Assembly (NCBI RefSeq): GCF_002949735.1
Contig: NZ_CP026681.1
Coordinates: 2,666,001 to 2,730,000 of the forward strand
Source of the DNA: Nostoc sp. 'Peltigera membranacea cyanobiont' N6
Lineage (GTDB): Bacteria > Cyanobacteriota > Cyanobacteriia > Cyanobacteriales > Nostocaceae
Direction: 5' to 3'
Length of the DNA: 64,000 bases
This document shows, in pieces, positions 1 through 7,918 of this stretch. The position numbers were made by a program, and so were the translations under genes. The notes under the pieces are model-generated. The model made no database searches. It worked only from the letters and a program-made list of their open reading frames with translations, and was not told where the DNA came from. Every line of letters begins with the position of its first letter. The first letter of the stretch is position 1.

Positions 1-1120
1 TTTGCTTTTGAAGATTATTTAAAAACCCAGTTTGCCCAAACTGTACATGGAGCATTGCCTGGATTTGAGGCCCCATCATAGTAGTACTATACTCGAAAAA
101 TCTTTCTACGCTTCCCTCAAAAAAGCGATGAATTTTATTAATAACTGCTTCTAATTCTGATGGATTTCCACGATACATCTCAATTAACTGCCTACATTTC
201 TCTCCACCTAAACCTTTTTCATGTATCATTTGCAGCGCAGCACTCTCATCTAAGCCTTCTAGCTGTAAAGAGAAAAAAGAGAAACTTGTAGTTAAATGAG
301 TAATTTCTTCTAAAGGTATTTGGCTTGTTAAAATAATGCAACTCTGATTGTCATCCTTTGTAACCCCAACAAAGAAATCTTCATATTCTAATCTCTTTTC
401 ATAATTATTTACTTCTACTAGCCCCTCAAATCCATCTATCACTAACAAACAGCGGTGTAACTCCAACTGCTTTGATAACAAGGAAATCTTGGTTGCAAGA
501 GGCTTACTGCTTGCTTCTAAATCGAAAACCATGAGTATTTCGGAAAGCAATTCATTTATCGAGGAAGAACGATTAGTTGCCTTCCAAATTACATAATCAT
601 ACCTATTGGGATATTCAAAAATTATTTCTTCAATTAGTTTCGCTATTAATAAAGTTTTTCCTACCCCTCCAACTCCAGTTATAGTTATACAAAACTCTTG
701 ATAAATATTAATTTGTTTTTTTAAATCACTAATCTCTTCTTCTCGCCCATAAAAATTACCTATTTTAGGCAATTTACCATACACTTTAGTCTTGCCCACT
801 AGACTCTCATTATCCAGCTTAGATGCTTCAAGCTCCATGTAATACTTTTTTGTAAATTTAAGCAAAATATTTTTTAAGTATGCTTTTTTTACTTGCACTT
901 CACCACCAATAACTTCTGAAAGTATTGTCCATAACTGTGGTCCCACTCCCGTCTGTAAATACTGTACGCTGTATCCTGAGTCACTTGCTATTTCTCTGTA
1001 TTCTTTCCCATCCCAAGTACCCTTGATTACAGCCTTCTCAGCTTTCGACAAATACCTTCCAGTACTCTCAAGCACTTGTTCTTCTAGAATTTCCAGCACT
1101 CGTTCTATGTCTAAATTCAT
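1..1120 (-). CDS. STAND-class NTPase (NB-ARC/AAA-like), 5' part only
   Basis: The reading frame starts at the ATG complementary to 1118-1120 and runs off the left edge, so only about 373 N-terminal residues are visible. Residues 1-90 form a helical region (IERVLEILEEQVLES...SKAEKAVIKGTW...EIA) resembling the N-terminal HTH-like domain that precedes NB-ARC ATPases in many cyanobacterial STAND proteins. A P-loop GVGGVGKT lies near residues 150-158, followed by LLVIDGFEGL (Walker B) and CIILTSQ (sensor-like). The distal part (FSLQLEGLDESAALQM, then YRGNPSELE) fits the winged-helix region of NB-ARC proteins. Such proteins usually end in WD40, TPR or pentapeptide sensor repeats, which would lie outside the window. 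A regulatory or defence role is family knowledge, not shown here. Confidence 0.8.
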   Translation of the reverse strand, partial: MNLDIERVLEILEEQVLESTGRYLSKAEKAVIKGTWDGKEYREIASDSGYSVQYLQTGVGPQLWTILSEVIGGEVQVKKAYLKNILLKFTKKYYMELEASKLDNESLVGKTKVYGKLPKIGNFYGREEEISDLKKQINIYQEFCITITGVGGVGKTLLIAKLIEEIIFEYPNRYDYVIWKATNRSSSINELLSEILMVFDLEASSKPLATKISLLSKQLELHRCLLVIDGFEGLVEVNNYEKRLEYEDFFVGVTKDDNQSCIILTSQIPLEEITHLTTSFSFFSLQLEGLDESAALQMIHEKGLGGEKCRQLIEMYRGNPSELEAVINKIHRFFEGSVERFFEYSTTMMGPQIQAMLHVQFGQTGFLNNLQKQ

Positions 1121-2029
1121 AGTTAGCCGTGGTACAACGCTACTGTAAACAATACTTTATGTCTATATATCTATTTCTAATCATAGTTTATCTATAAATA
1201 CTTCACATTTCTTAACATAAGCTGGTTTCTTAATTTACCTCCTGAGATGTAATATTATAATGTTACTTCTCTAATGTAGTAATCTTACGCTCTAAATGCC
1301 TTGTCATACTTAATTTGGAGTTCAGATAAGGAAGGTATTTACCGCAGTCAGCAACCAGTAACTATTCCAGTGAATATCTGTAGCGCTGGTAAACTTGGTC
1401 AAATAGATAAAGATGAGTTTTTAATGGAGGAGCCAAAACCACACTTTTTAACGCCCAAGTGTTCAAACCTAAGTCCAACAAACATCTAAGTCCAACATCT
1501 ACGTCTAAAGACCTTTTAAGTGAAGTTGTTACCTCGACCGAACAATCATAGTGTACAAGGTTTTTGCCAATGTTCAAATTATCTCTCAAACAGTTATCAA
1601 CAGATATAGAGGAATTTGAAGTGAAAAACAAAATAAGGCTAGATGTTATAAGGACAGAACTTCTGTAAAATCAAGGCTAGTTGAAGCGGCAAAAGGAGAC
1701 GATTATACAGCAATACAAAAATTTAAAGGACAAAACACCACTAAGGATTAGGCGCTTTGTCCAAAAAGTGAAAAATGAATTGCTTCAGAAAGGGGTTGAT
1801 CTCGAAGGAACAAGAGAAGTGGTGTTTAAAGTTTGACGGCTTGAATTCCCACTAAAATTGTCCGACTGAGTTAAATCCGCGCTGCTTCCCTTATTGTACA
1901 CGGGTTGTTACCAGAACGTCGAACTTTTGGTAACAAGTTTTTTGTTGTCGAAATTCATAAGTTTCTGTAACGTTAAGTTTTGTTAAGAAATATCCCGAAT
2001 TTTGTAGTTAAAAGCTGTAGTGCGCGAAT
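1121..2029. other. intergenic region with degraded coding traces
   Basis: No convincing complete gene. A short open frame from about 1680 to 1837 (ending NELLQKGVDLEGTREVVFKV and a stop) has a plausible helical composition but no good start codon, and a 62-codon frame at 1301-1489 has unremarkable composition. The stretch probably holds remnants of small genes plus the upstream regulatory region of the replication gene. Confidence 0.35.
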
Positions 2030-2098
2030 AACAGTTATCAGTTATTAGTTATCAGTTGGAATTCACAGTCCTTGATAACTGTTAACTGATAACTGAAT
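2030..2098. repeat. TTATCAGTT-type fold-back repeat upstream of rep
   Basis: Repeated copies of AACAGTTATCAGTT and its reverse complement AACTGATAACTG surround a short spacer, so the segment can fold on itself. The same unit recurs at 27985-28112 between two convergent genes. These are small dispersed cyanobacterial repeats; no function can be assigned from sequence. Confidence 0.75.
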
Positions 2099-2142
2099 AA
2101 CCCCCTCTGAACTTGAAAACCGAGTTATCAGGGGAAAATTTT

Positions 2143-2319
2143 GTGATAAAAAAAGAACGCCCCAAGAGCGCAGTGTTAGAGCGCATGGGGTCGAGTGCAA
2201 CTTTCGCATGGCAACTTTGTGCTGCGGCGAAGGGTAATTTTCGGAATATCCAGGCTAGAACGAGAGTTTCACAGCTTGAAAGAGTTCTCCCCAAGGAATT
2301 CCCAGGGGAGAACCGATGA
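2143..2319 (+). CDS. possible leader peptide coupled to the replication gene
   Basis: This 58-codon frame begins at a GTG preceded by AGGGG with an eight-base spacer (CAGGGGAAAATTTTGTG) and ends in a TGA that overlaps the ATG of the replication gene as ATGA. That arrangement is typical of translational coupling. A TTG at 2113 is an alternative start. The peptide is basic at its start and shows no known motif. The start context is nearly the same as that before the ParM gene at 35426. It may be a leader controlling rep translation, or a chance frame; both remain open. Confidence 0.4.
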   Translation: MIKKERPKSAVLERMGSSATFAWQLCAAAKGNFRNIQARTRVSQLERVLPKEFPGENR

Positions 2320-5300
2320 ACGCAGCAACAACTGAATATGCAAACAATCTCACGGCCGCGGAATACCATGAGTTAACAGTTGGTAGTGCGATTCATCCAG
2401 CGTTGATTAAACGCAACTTCTTCCACATTGAGGGAGAATCAGTTTATGACTACCTGTTCATCTCTGATAAAATCCCTCGGAAAAATGCAGGTAGAGTTAC
2501 GGATGGATACATAAAAATGTATCAGCATCTATTACTGGGTGGGACGTGGATTCAATCACTTGACCCATTCAAGAACTGGCAACCGATGGAGTGGGGGCGA
2601 CTTAAGCCCAACTTTCCACGCTTTGATTTGGACTCATGTAAACCAGTTAAATACGAGTCGCCACCCAAGACAGCAAACCGCGTTACCTATTTCGATATTC
2701 CCAACTATATTTTAAACCTCGTTTCACGGCGCTATAACGTTTCCGATATTGCACAAGTGCTTTTTGCAAAACGTGGGAAAAAGCTTTGTGTTAAAAGTCG
2801 AAATCCGGGAATTCGCAATGGGGTTCTCTTGCCTTGGCTTTTGCAACTAGGACAAACTACGGTAATCCTAACGCAAGTCGTGCGGTTAAGTTCTCTTTTA
2901 GCACTGTGTATAAAAGGCATACTTAATCCCCTAATGTTTTGGTCAGGGGTTGGACAGCACAAAGAATTGAACATCGACCAAGCCCCGTTGGGGTGGGGTG
3001 TGGGGTGTGGGGTGTTGGGTGTTGGGAAAGAGATAGCCCCAACAACCGTCTTCTCTACGAGACGCTGCGCGAACGTACAAGCCCCGTCTTCACTACACCC
3101 AACACCCTACCCCCAACACCCTATTTTTGACTTTCAGCAGAAAGATTTACAAATCACCTTCTGGGAGTGGGTAAAGCAACATCCAGAGATTCCGATTATC
3201 TTATGCGAGGGCGAAAAAAAAGCCGCTTGCTTGCTTTCATTGGGGTTTGTAGCGATCGCGCTGCCGGGAATTTGGAACGGGCGGGTCGGAACACGGGATT
3301 TTGATGAACGGTTGCATCCTGACTTAGTACCAATGGCTCAGGCGGGGCGCAAGTTCATAATTCTTTTTGACCACGAAACTAAAGCTAAAACCAGGTGGTC
3401 AGTTTACCAAGCCACTGTTCGCACAGCAAAAGCAATTGAGTCTGCTGGTTGTGAATGCGAAGTTGCATCACTCCCAGGCCCAGAGAAAGGTGTTGATGAT
3501 TTCGTGGTAGCCAGGGGTGAAGATGCCAATGTTTTGCTAACTGCTCTAGTAGACGATGCCAAATCACTCAAAGATTACCAGCGCTCCTATCGGGCTAAAA
3601 AATGGGGGTTAAGCAAATACAAACCAGATGTCACTATTAATATCAAGTATCTCTCTGAGGCTTTGTGCATTCCTCTTCTTGAAGAAAAATGCAATTTGCC
3701 TGAGCTTTATGATCTTGAAAAGGAACAACTTTTTACGCCATCTATAAAAGGACATCAAAGAAAGAAGGAGTCTACCGATTCTGGCGGAGTTGATTCATCC
3801 AAATCGAAGAAATCCCCTACCTTCAATTTCCCAAAATCAGGACTGGTTGTACTGTGGAGCGACATGGGTACAGGCAAAACGGAACTTATGCGCTGGTGGC
3901 GTGACCAAAATCCTAATGCTCGGTTCCTTAACAATGGACATCGGGTTAATCTCCTAAAAAATCTTGCCGAACGCTTGCAGACGGCGATGTATTCCGACTT
4001 GGGTTACACCGGTTTAGCCCAAGCCCAAGCCCTTAGTATTACCATTGACAGCTTGCACAAACTCAATACCCAGTCTGTCACCTACGGCTGCATATTTATT
4101 GATGAGGCTTGCCAATATCTTACCCACCTATTACACAGTAATACGTGTAAACAACATCGGGCAGCAATTCTGGAAGTGCTGGAATATCTAGTATACAACG
4201 CGCCCCTGGTGGTCATCGCTGATGCACACATGGATGACCTGACAGTGGACTTTTTTCGGGCAATGCGGCCGCATGGTGAAATTCCTTACATTGTCAAAAA
4301 CGAGTGGCGCAATGGAGGACGCACTATATATTGGTACGAAGGCAGTAATTCAAGCGCCCTAGTCGCCCAAATCTCGGCAGCACTGATGCTTGGTGAGAAA
4401 ATCATGGTTGCAAGTGACTCCAAGCGTTTTATCAAGAAACTCGACAAATCCTTTACTATCAAGTACGAAGAACCTAACTCTGACCAATCCCACGTACCAC
4501 AAAAATGGCGGATTTGGTCTATTCATTCCGATAATTCCGGCTCTGAAGAAAACGTCGCTTTCATTAAAGATATCACCAACGCCGTCAAAAACTTCGATGC
4601 TTTGTTCACTTCCCCCAGTCTCGGTACTGGTGTCGATATTTCGGAGTATCATTTTGACTTAGTTTTTGGTGTGTTTCACGGCGTTTCCCAAACTGCTACC
4701 GAATGCGCCCAGCAGTTGTACCGCTATCGCCCGAAAGTTCCGTTTCATATTTGGGTGGCCCCGCGCCCCCCTTATGGCTACCAAGATACAAACGCTTCCA
4801 AGATAAAAGAACGCCTCCTGCAAACCAACGAGGTAACAGCTTTTCTGTTGCGGATCGACCGTCAAACAGGTAAACGGGGAGCCGAGAAAGATTGGGCGCT
4901 TGAGGCTTACTGCCAAATTATGGCTAACCGCCACTATTCTCTAAATAATCTGCGTGATGATTTGCGATCGCTCCTCACTGAAATGGGCAATACATTTATA
5001 TGTATGGGCAGTGATGATGATGACCAATCTCTTGAACGCATGAAAAATGCGGCGACTGCTTTGGACACTGCCCATTATTCGGCTGTTGCCAAGGCTAACA
5101 ATATTACAGCCAGTGAGTACCGTGCCCGTCAAAGCAAAGATTACCTTGACCCTAGCGAAATTTTTGAATGTGAAAAGTTTCGTATCTTTGATTCTTACGG
5201 CATCGAAGTAACCGAATCACTGGTGGAACTTGACAAAGGTGGTCGATTAATAGGAGCAATCGCTGGACTTGAGGCAATTTTAGCAAAGCCCGATGAATCA

Positions 5301-6128
5301 ATTGTTGACCCGAAAACTGGGCGGACTTATCCCACGCCACCAACAATTGTCGCTCAAAAAGACCGCAATGAGCGGGACAATTTACCTTTGTGCATGGACT
5401 GGGGCAATTACTCGGCGCGGTGGCTGGCTAGATTTAACCTGGGGCTGCATCAAATTCTCACTTCTTTAGTCAGGGGTGATGAAGTTACCGCTTCGGATGC
5501 CACTTTACTGAAGATGACAGCGATCGCTATTAATTGTGCTGCTCACGTCAAAGCAATTCTTGGGTTTACTATCCCGCCTGACTGTAAGCCTATTTGGTTG
5601 CTGGCCACAATAGTAGAGCAGCTGGGGTTAAAGTTGACCTGCCGCAAGCAGGGTAAACGGGGTCAACAGGTGAAACTTTTCTCTTTATCTAAAAAGGAAT
5701 TGGAATTTGCTCAAGAGGTAATTGCTCATCGGGTGGCAAAGCGTAATCAAAAAGAAAATCGAACCTATAACGTTGGACAAACCCCTGCTGTGTATAGCCC
5801 AGAACCCAATCACCAGTCCGTATCCACCCCCCCCATTAATGCTATAGGGAACCCCCATTCAGGAGGGGTGGATACTACCGATTCTGAACCGCCTCTGACC
5901 GAGCGCATTACGCTACTCCACTGCGTAGAAATACTTCGTTCTGGCATTTCTGGTGGAGTGGACGCGATTAAAGGCATTCTCAAGCGATGGACTGGGGATT
6001 TGCGCTGGGAGACGGTGCTGGAACTTGAAGCGATCGCGGCGAATGAACTACGTAACTTGGAGCAATCTGTGCCTGATTTTTATCAGTGGCTCGATGAAGA
6101 GGTGTTGCCTATGGAGGGGGCTAGCTAG
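2316..6128 (+). CDS. CyRepA-like plasmid replication protein (DUF3854 + helicase)
   Basis: A 1270-residue protein. Residues about 20-145 match the module preceding the TOPRIM-like domain in DUF3854 proteins (SAIHPAL, then GRVTDGYIKMY, then WGRLKPNFPRF). The TOPRIM-like part has CEGEKKA (297-303), ALPGIW, ILFDHET (about 349-355) and LPGPEKGVDDF. A helicase/ATPase follows: P-loop DMGTGKT (516-522), FIDEACQ (D596/E597), and SLGTGVDIS followed by QQLYRYR as the C-terminal helicase motifs. This architecture is that of the large-plasmid replication initiators of cyanobacteria (CyRepA type), so it is the likely origin-recognition/primase-helicase. The ATG follows AGGGGAG and overlaps the leader ORF. 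About 110 extra residues (roughly 147-275) separate the N-terminal module from the TOPRIM part; their 3' half is repeat DNA read in frame. The C-terminal 200 residues are low-complexity then helical. Confidence 0.82.
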   Translation: MNAATTEYANNLTAAEYHELTVGSAIHPALIKRNFFHIEGESVYDYLFISDKIPRKNAGRVTDGYIKMYQHLLLGGTWIQSLDPFKNWQPMEWGRLKPNFPRFDLDSCKPVKYESPPKTANRVTYFDIPNYILNLVSRRYNVSDIAQVLFAKRGKKLCVKSRNPGIRNGVLLPWLLQLGQTTVILTQVVRLSSLLALCIKGILNPLMFWSGVGQHKELNIDQAPLGWGVGCGVLGVGKEIAPTTVFSTRRCANVQAPSSLHPTPYPQHPIFDFQQKDLQITFWEWVKQHPEIPIILCEGEKKAACLLSLGFVAIALPGIWNGRVGTRDFDERLHPDLVPMAQAGRKFIILFDHETKAKTRWSVYQATVRTAKAIESAGCECEVASLPGPEKGVDDFVVARGEDANVLLTALVDDAKSLKDYQRSYRAKKWGLSKYKPDVTINIKYLSEALCIPLLEEKCNLPELYDLEKEQLFTPSIKGHQRKKESTDSGGVDSSKSKKSPTFNFPKSGLVVLWSDMGTGKTELMRWWRDQNPNARFLNNGHRVNLLKNLAERLQTAMYSDLGYTGLAQAQALSITIDSLHKLNTQSVTYGCIFIDEACQYLTHLLHSNTCKQHRAAILEVLEYLVYNAPLVVIADAHMDDLTVDFFRAMRPHGEIPYIVKNEWRNGGRTIYWYEGSNSSALVAQISAALMLGEKIMVASDSKRFIKKLDKSFTIKYEEPNSDQSHVPQKWRIWSIHSDNSGSEENVAFIKDITNAVKNFDALFTSPSLGTGVDISEYHFDLVFGVFHGVSQTATECAQQLYRYRPKVPFHIWVAPRPPYGYQDTNASKIKERLLQTNEVTAFLLRIDRQTGKRGAEKDWALEAYCQIMANRHYSLNNLRDDLRSLLTEMGNTFICMGSDDDDQSLERMKNAATALDTAHYSAVAKANNITASEYRARQSKDYLDPSEIFECEKFRIFDSYGIEVTESLVELDKGGRLIGAIAGLEAILAKPDESIVDPKTGRTYPTPPTIVAQKDRNERDNLPLCMDWGNYSARWLARFNLGLHQILTSLVRGDEVTASDATLLKMTAIAINCAAHVKAILGFTIPPDCKPIWLLATIVEQLGLKLTCRKQGKRGQQVKLFSLSKKELEFAQEVIAHRVAKRNQKENRTYNVGQTPAVYSPEPNHQSVSTPPINAIGNPHSGGVDTTDSEPPLTERITLLHCVEILRSGISGGVDAIKGILKRWTGDLRWETVLELEAIAANELRNLEQSVPDFYQWLDEEVLPMEGAS
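2996..3123. repeat. fold-back GGGTGTTGGG repeat inside the rep gene
   Basis: A left arm of GTGGGGTGTGGGGTGTTGGG type (about 2996-3026) and a right arm of CCCAACACCCTACCCCCAAC type (about 3096-3123) flank a spacer holding CTCTACGAGACGCTGCGCG, a motif I associate with dispersed repeats in Nostoc genomes. Related arms occur at 38404-38660. The insertion keeps the reading frame open. Confidence 0.75.
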
Positions 6129-6238
6129 ATAAAAAATCTCATTGACATTTGAAAGCTGTTTCTAGTTTCGTTGCCAGTAGCAATTAATATTACTGGTTCT
6201 AATTTCTGCTGGATTTTCACAAGTTATGTGCGTCAATC

Positions 6239-7168
6239 TCAAATATCCATCAAGTTCATAGCACTGCTGTCATTAGGTCTAGCTTTGAGATAGCGATCGG
6301 TGATGGCTAAATTGGCATGACCCAAAGTTTCTTTCACCAGCACTGGATTAGTCCCGCGCTCAATGGCGTGAGAACCGTGGGCATGACGTAACCAGTGAGC
6401 AGAAACTAATTCGCTTAATCCAGCTTCAAGTGCAATTGCTTTGACAATCGGGTGCAAGTTTTGACGGTCTAAATGTCCCCCTTTTTGACTTGGAAACACT
6501 GCTTGATTGGAGTGAGCCGAAGCTTTGAACTCCATTAATTCCGCCCAAAGCTTTGGCTTGATGAGAATTGTCCGATTTTTGCTGCCCTTGGCTTTTCGCA
6601 CGTACACTTGACCACTCTCACCACGGGGTGTCAAATCTACCCAAGTTAAATTACAGATTTCACTTGCCCGTAACCCTGCCTGATACAAGAGTTTGATAAT
6701 TAACAAATTACGTAGGGCTGTGTACTGTCGTTTGGGAGTTTTCGCATCAGCTAAATGCTTATTGGCTGCCCGTACCAACAATTTAATATCAGCTTCATCG
6801 AGATAGCGTTCGTTGATTACATCTGGTAATTCACCCAGTTTTAGTGCCATACCCACATTAAAAGGGAGATATCCAATTTTATGAGCGAAACTAATCAAGC
6901 TTTTGGCACAAGCTATGTATATCCGCTTTGTGCTTTCGGCATTGCCCCCAAAAGAACTAGCGTATTCTACCAAGTCTTCATAAGTCACTTTTTTGAGGGG
7001 CTTGTCCAGAAAATCCAGAAATCGCCTAGTGTATCGCTGGTAAGCCCGAATAGAAGACGACGCTTTTCCCTCCAACCACAGCGCAATCAACTTCGCCTCC
7101 GCCTGCGCTACAGGCAAGGAAGCGATCGCCTTTCTATGGGCTGTTATGTGGACAAGAGAGAGGGTCAT
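6239..7168 (-). CDS. tyrosine recombinase/integrase (XerC/D-like)
   Basis: A 309-residue site-specific recombinase. An N-terminal SAM-like DNA-binding domain (residues about 20-110) precedes the catalytic domain, in which the expected residues are visible: R167 (AGLRASEI), the beta-hairpin lysine region (KAKGSKNR), H258 and R261 (HWLRHAHGSH), H284 (LGHANL) and the nucleophile Y293 (TDRYLKARP). The start was placed at the second ATG (7168) because AAGGGAG lies eight bases upstream; an upstream start at 7201 would add 11 residues without a better ribosome site. It is convergent with the replication gene. Resolution of plasmid multimers or integration are both plausible roles; no attachment site was identified. 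Confidence 0.88.
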   Translation of the reverse strand: MTLSLVHITAHRKAIASLPVAQAEAKLIALWLEGKASSSIRAYQRYTRRFLDFLDKPLKKVTYEDLVEYASSFGGNAESTKRIYIACAKSLISFAHKIGYLPFNVGMALKLGELPDVINERYLDEADIKLLVRAANKHLADAKTPKRQYTALRNLLIIKLLYQAGLRASEICNLTWVDLTPRGESGQVYVRKAKGSKNRTILIKPKLWAELMEFKASAHSNQAVFPSQKGGHLDRQNLHPIVKAIALEAGLSELVSAHWLRHAHGSHAIERGTNPVLVKETLGHANLAITDRYLKARPNDSSAMNLMDI

Positions 7169-7394
7169 TTTTATTACTCCCTTAAAAACCAGACACAACA
7201 TAAGTTTCGTCTGATTTTATAGTGTCTGATTTTTATTGTCCTTTAAAATGGGCGTTTCGACTCACCCTCAAGCGAATGAAAATTTCTCGATTTTTGCGTA
7301 TAGTACACCTCTAATACTGAGGAGCGTGACAAACACAATACTGTTATGCAATTGTTCAGCAGGGTATTTATTTTGAAAAACCTAAAAGTTGGTG

Positions 7395-7542
7395 AAAAAA
7401 AATAAACTAAAAATGACTTTATAGTTAATAAATGATATAAGAGGTCAAAGAGCGGACTCCAAAGTTTATTTACGCCGCAGTGTACTGCTTTTTAAGCGCT
7501 ATCACGCCATAAAACTATAGAGTCATTTTTAGTTTATTTTTT
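7395..7542. repeat. MITE-like element with about 30-bp terminal inverted repeats
   Basis: The sequence AATAAACTAAAAATGACTTT at 7401-7420, continuing ATAGTT, recurs as its reverse complement at 7513-7540, with one mismatch over about 27 bp. The 86-bp interior codes for nothing. It lies in the gap between the recombinase and the decayed helicase. The structure is that of a non-autonomous transposable element; its parent transposon was not recognised in the window. Confidence 0.75.
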
Positions 7543-7727
7543 GAGAGTGGTTTGATTGCTTTGTGTTTAAGACACTTTTTTCTAGAACCGCAAACGGGAG
7601 CTAGAGAAGTAGTTTCTCAAGAAGTGCCAAGGCACTTACCAGTAATGAAATGCCCCGCCGTCGCTTACGAGACAGGGGGCGAAAGCACAGCGAGTAGTTC
7701 GCTTTCCCCAAAATTGCGCTTGTGGAG

Positions 7728-7818
7728 GTCGGCAGAGGAGCAGGGGAGCAGAGGAGAGAGAGATTTATACAAGTTCTTTCCCCCCTGCCCCTCCGCACCT
7801 CTGCCCCTCTGCTTGCCA
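7728..7818. repeat. GCAGAGGAGCAGGGGAG hairpin repeat, copy 1
   Basis: A purine arm (GCAGAGGAGCAGGGGAGCAG) faces a pyrimidine arm (CTGCCCCTCCGCACCTCTGC) across the motif TACAAGTTCTTTCCCC. A second copy lies at 38535-38612 with the same TACAAGTTCTTTCCCC core. It is a dispersed fold-back repeat. The rest of the 7169-7918 gap holds only the MITE-like element and no gene that I can support. Confidence 0.75.
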
Positions 7819-7918
7819 CCACGCAAAACTCCCTTGGCAGACTACTAGCTGCCAGATTTCTCACTCTTGATTGAGAGCAACAACCGCAAGGCGGGTGAAA
7901 TTGTTAAGTTGAACATTT

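Noticed and set aside
1301..1489. 62-codon plus-strand frame
   Set aside because: No homology pattern, no clear ribosome site, and an opposing frame of similar length on the other strand.
7552..7864. Frames on both strands next to the hairpin repeat
   Set aside because: Both consist largely of translated repeat DNA (purine/pyrimidine arms).
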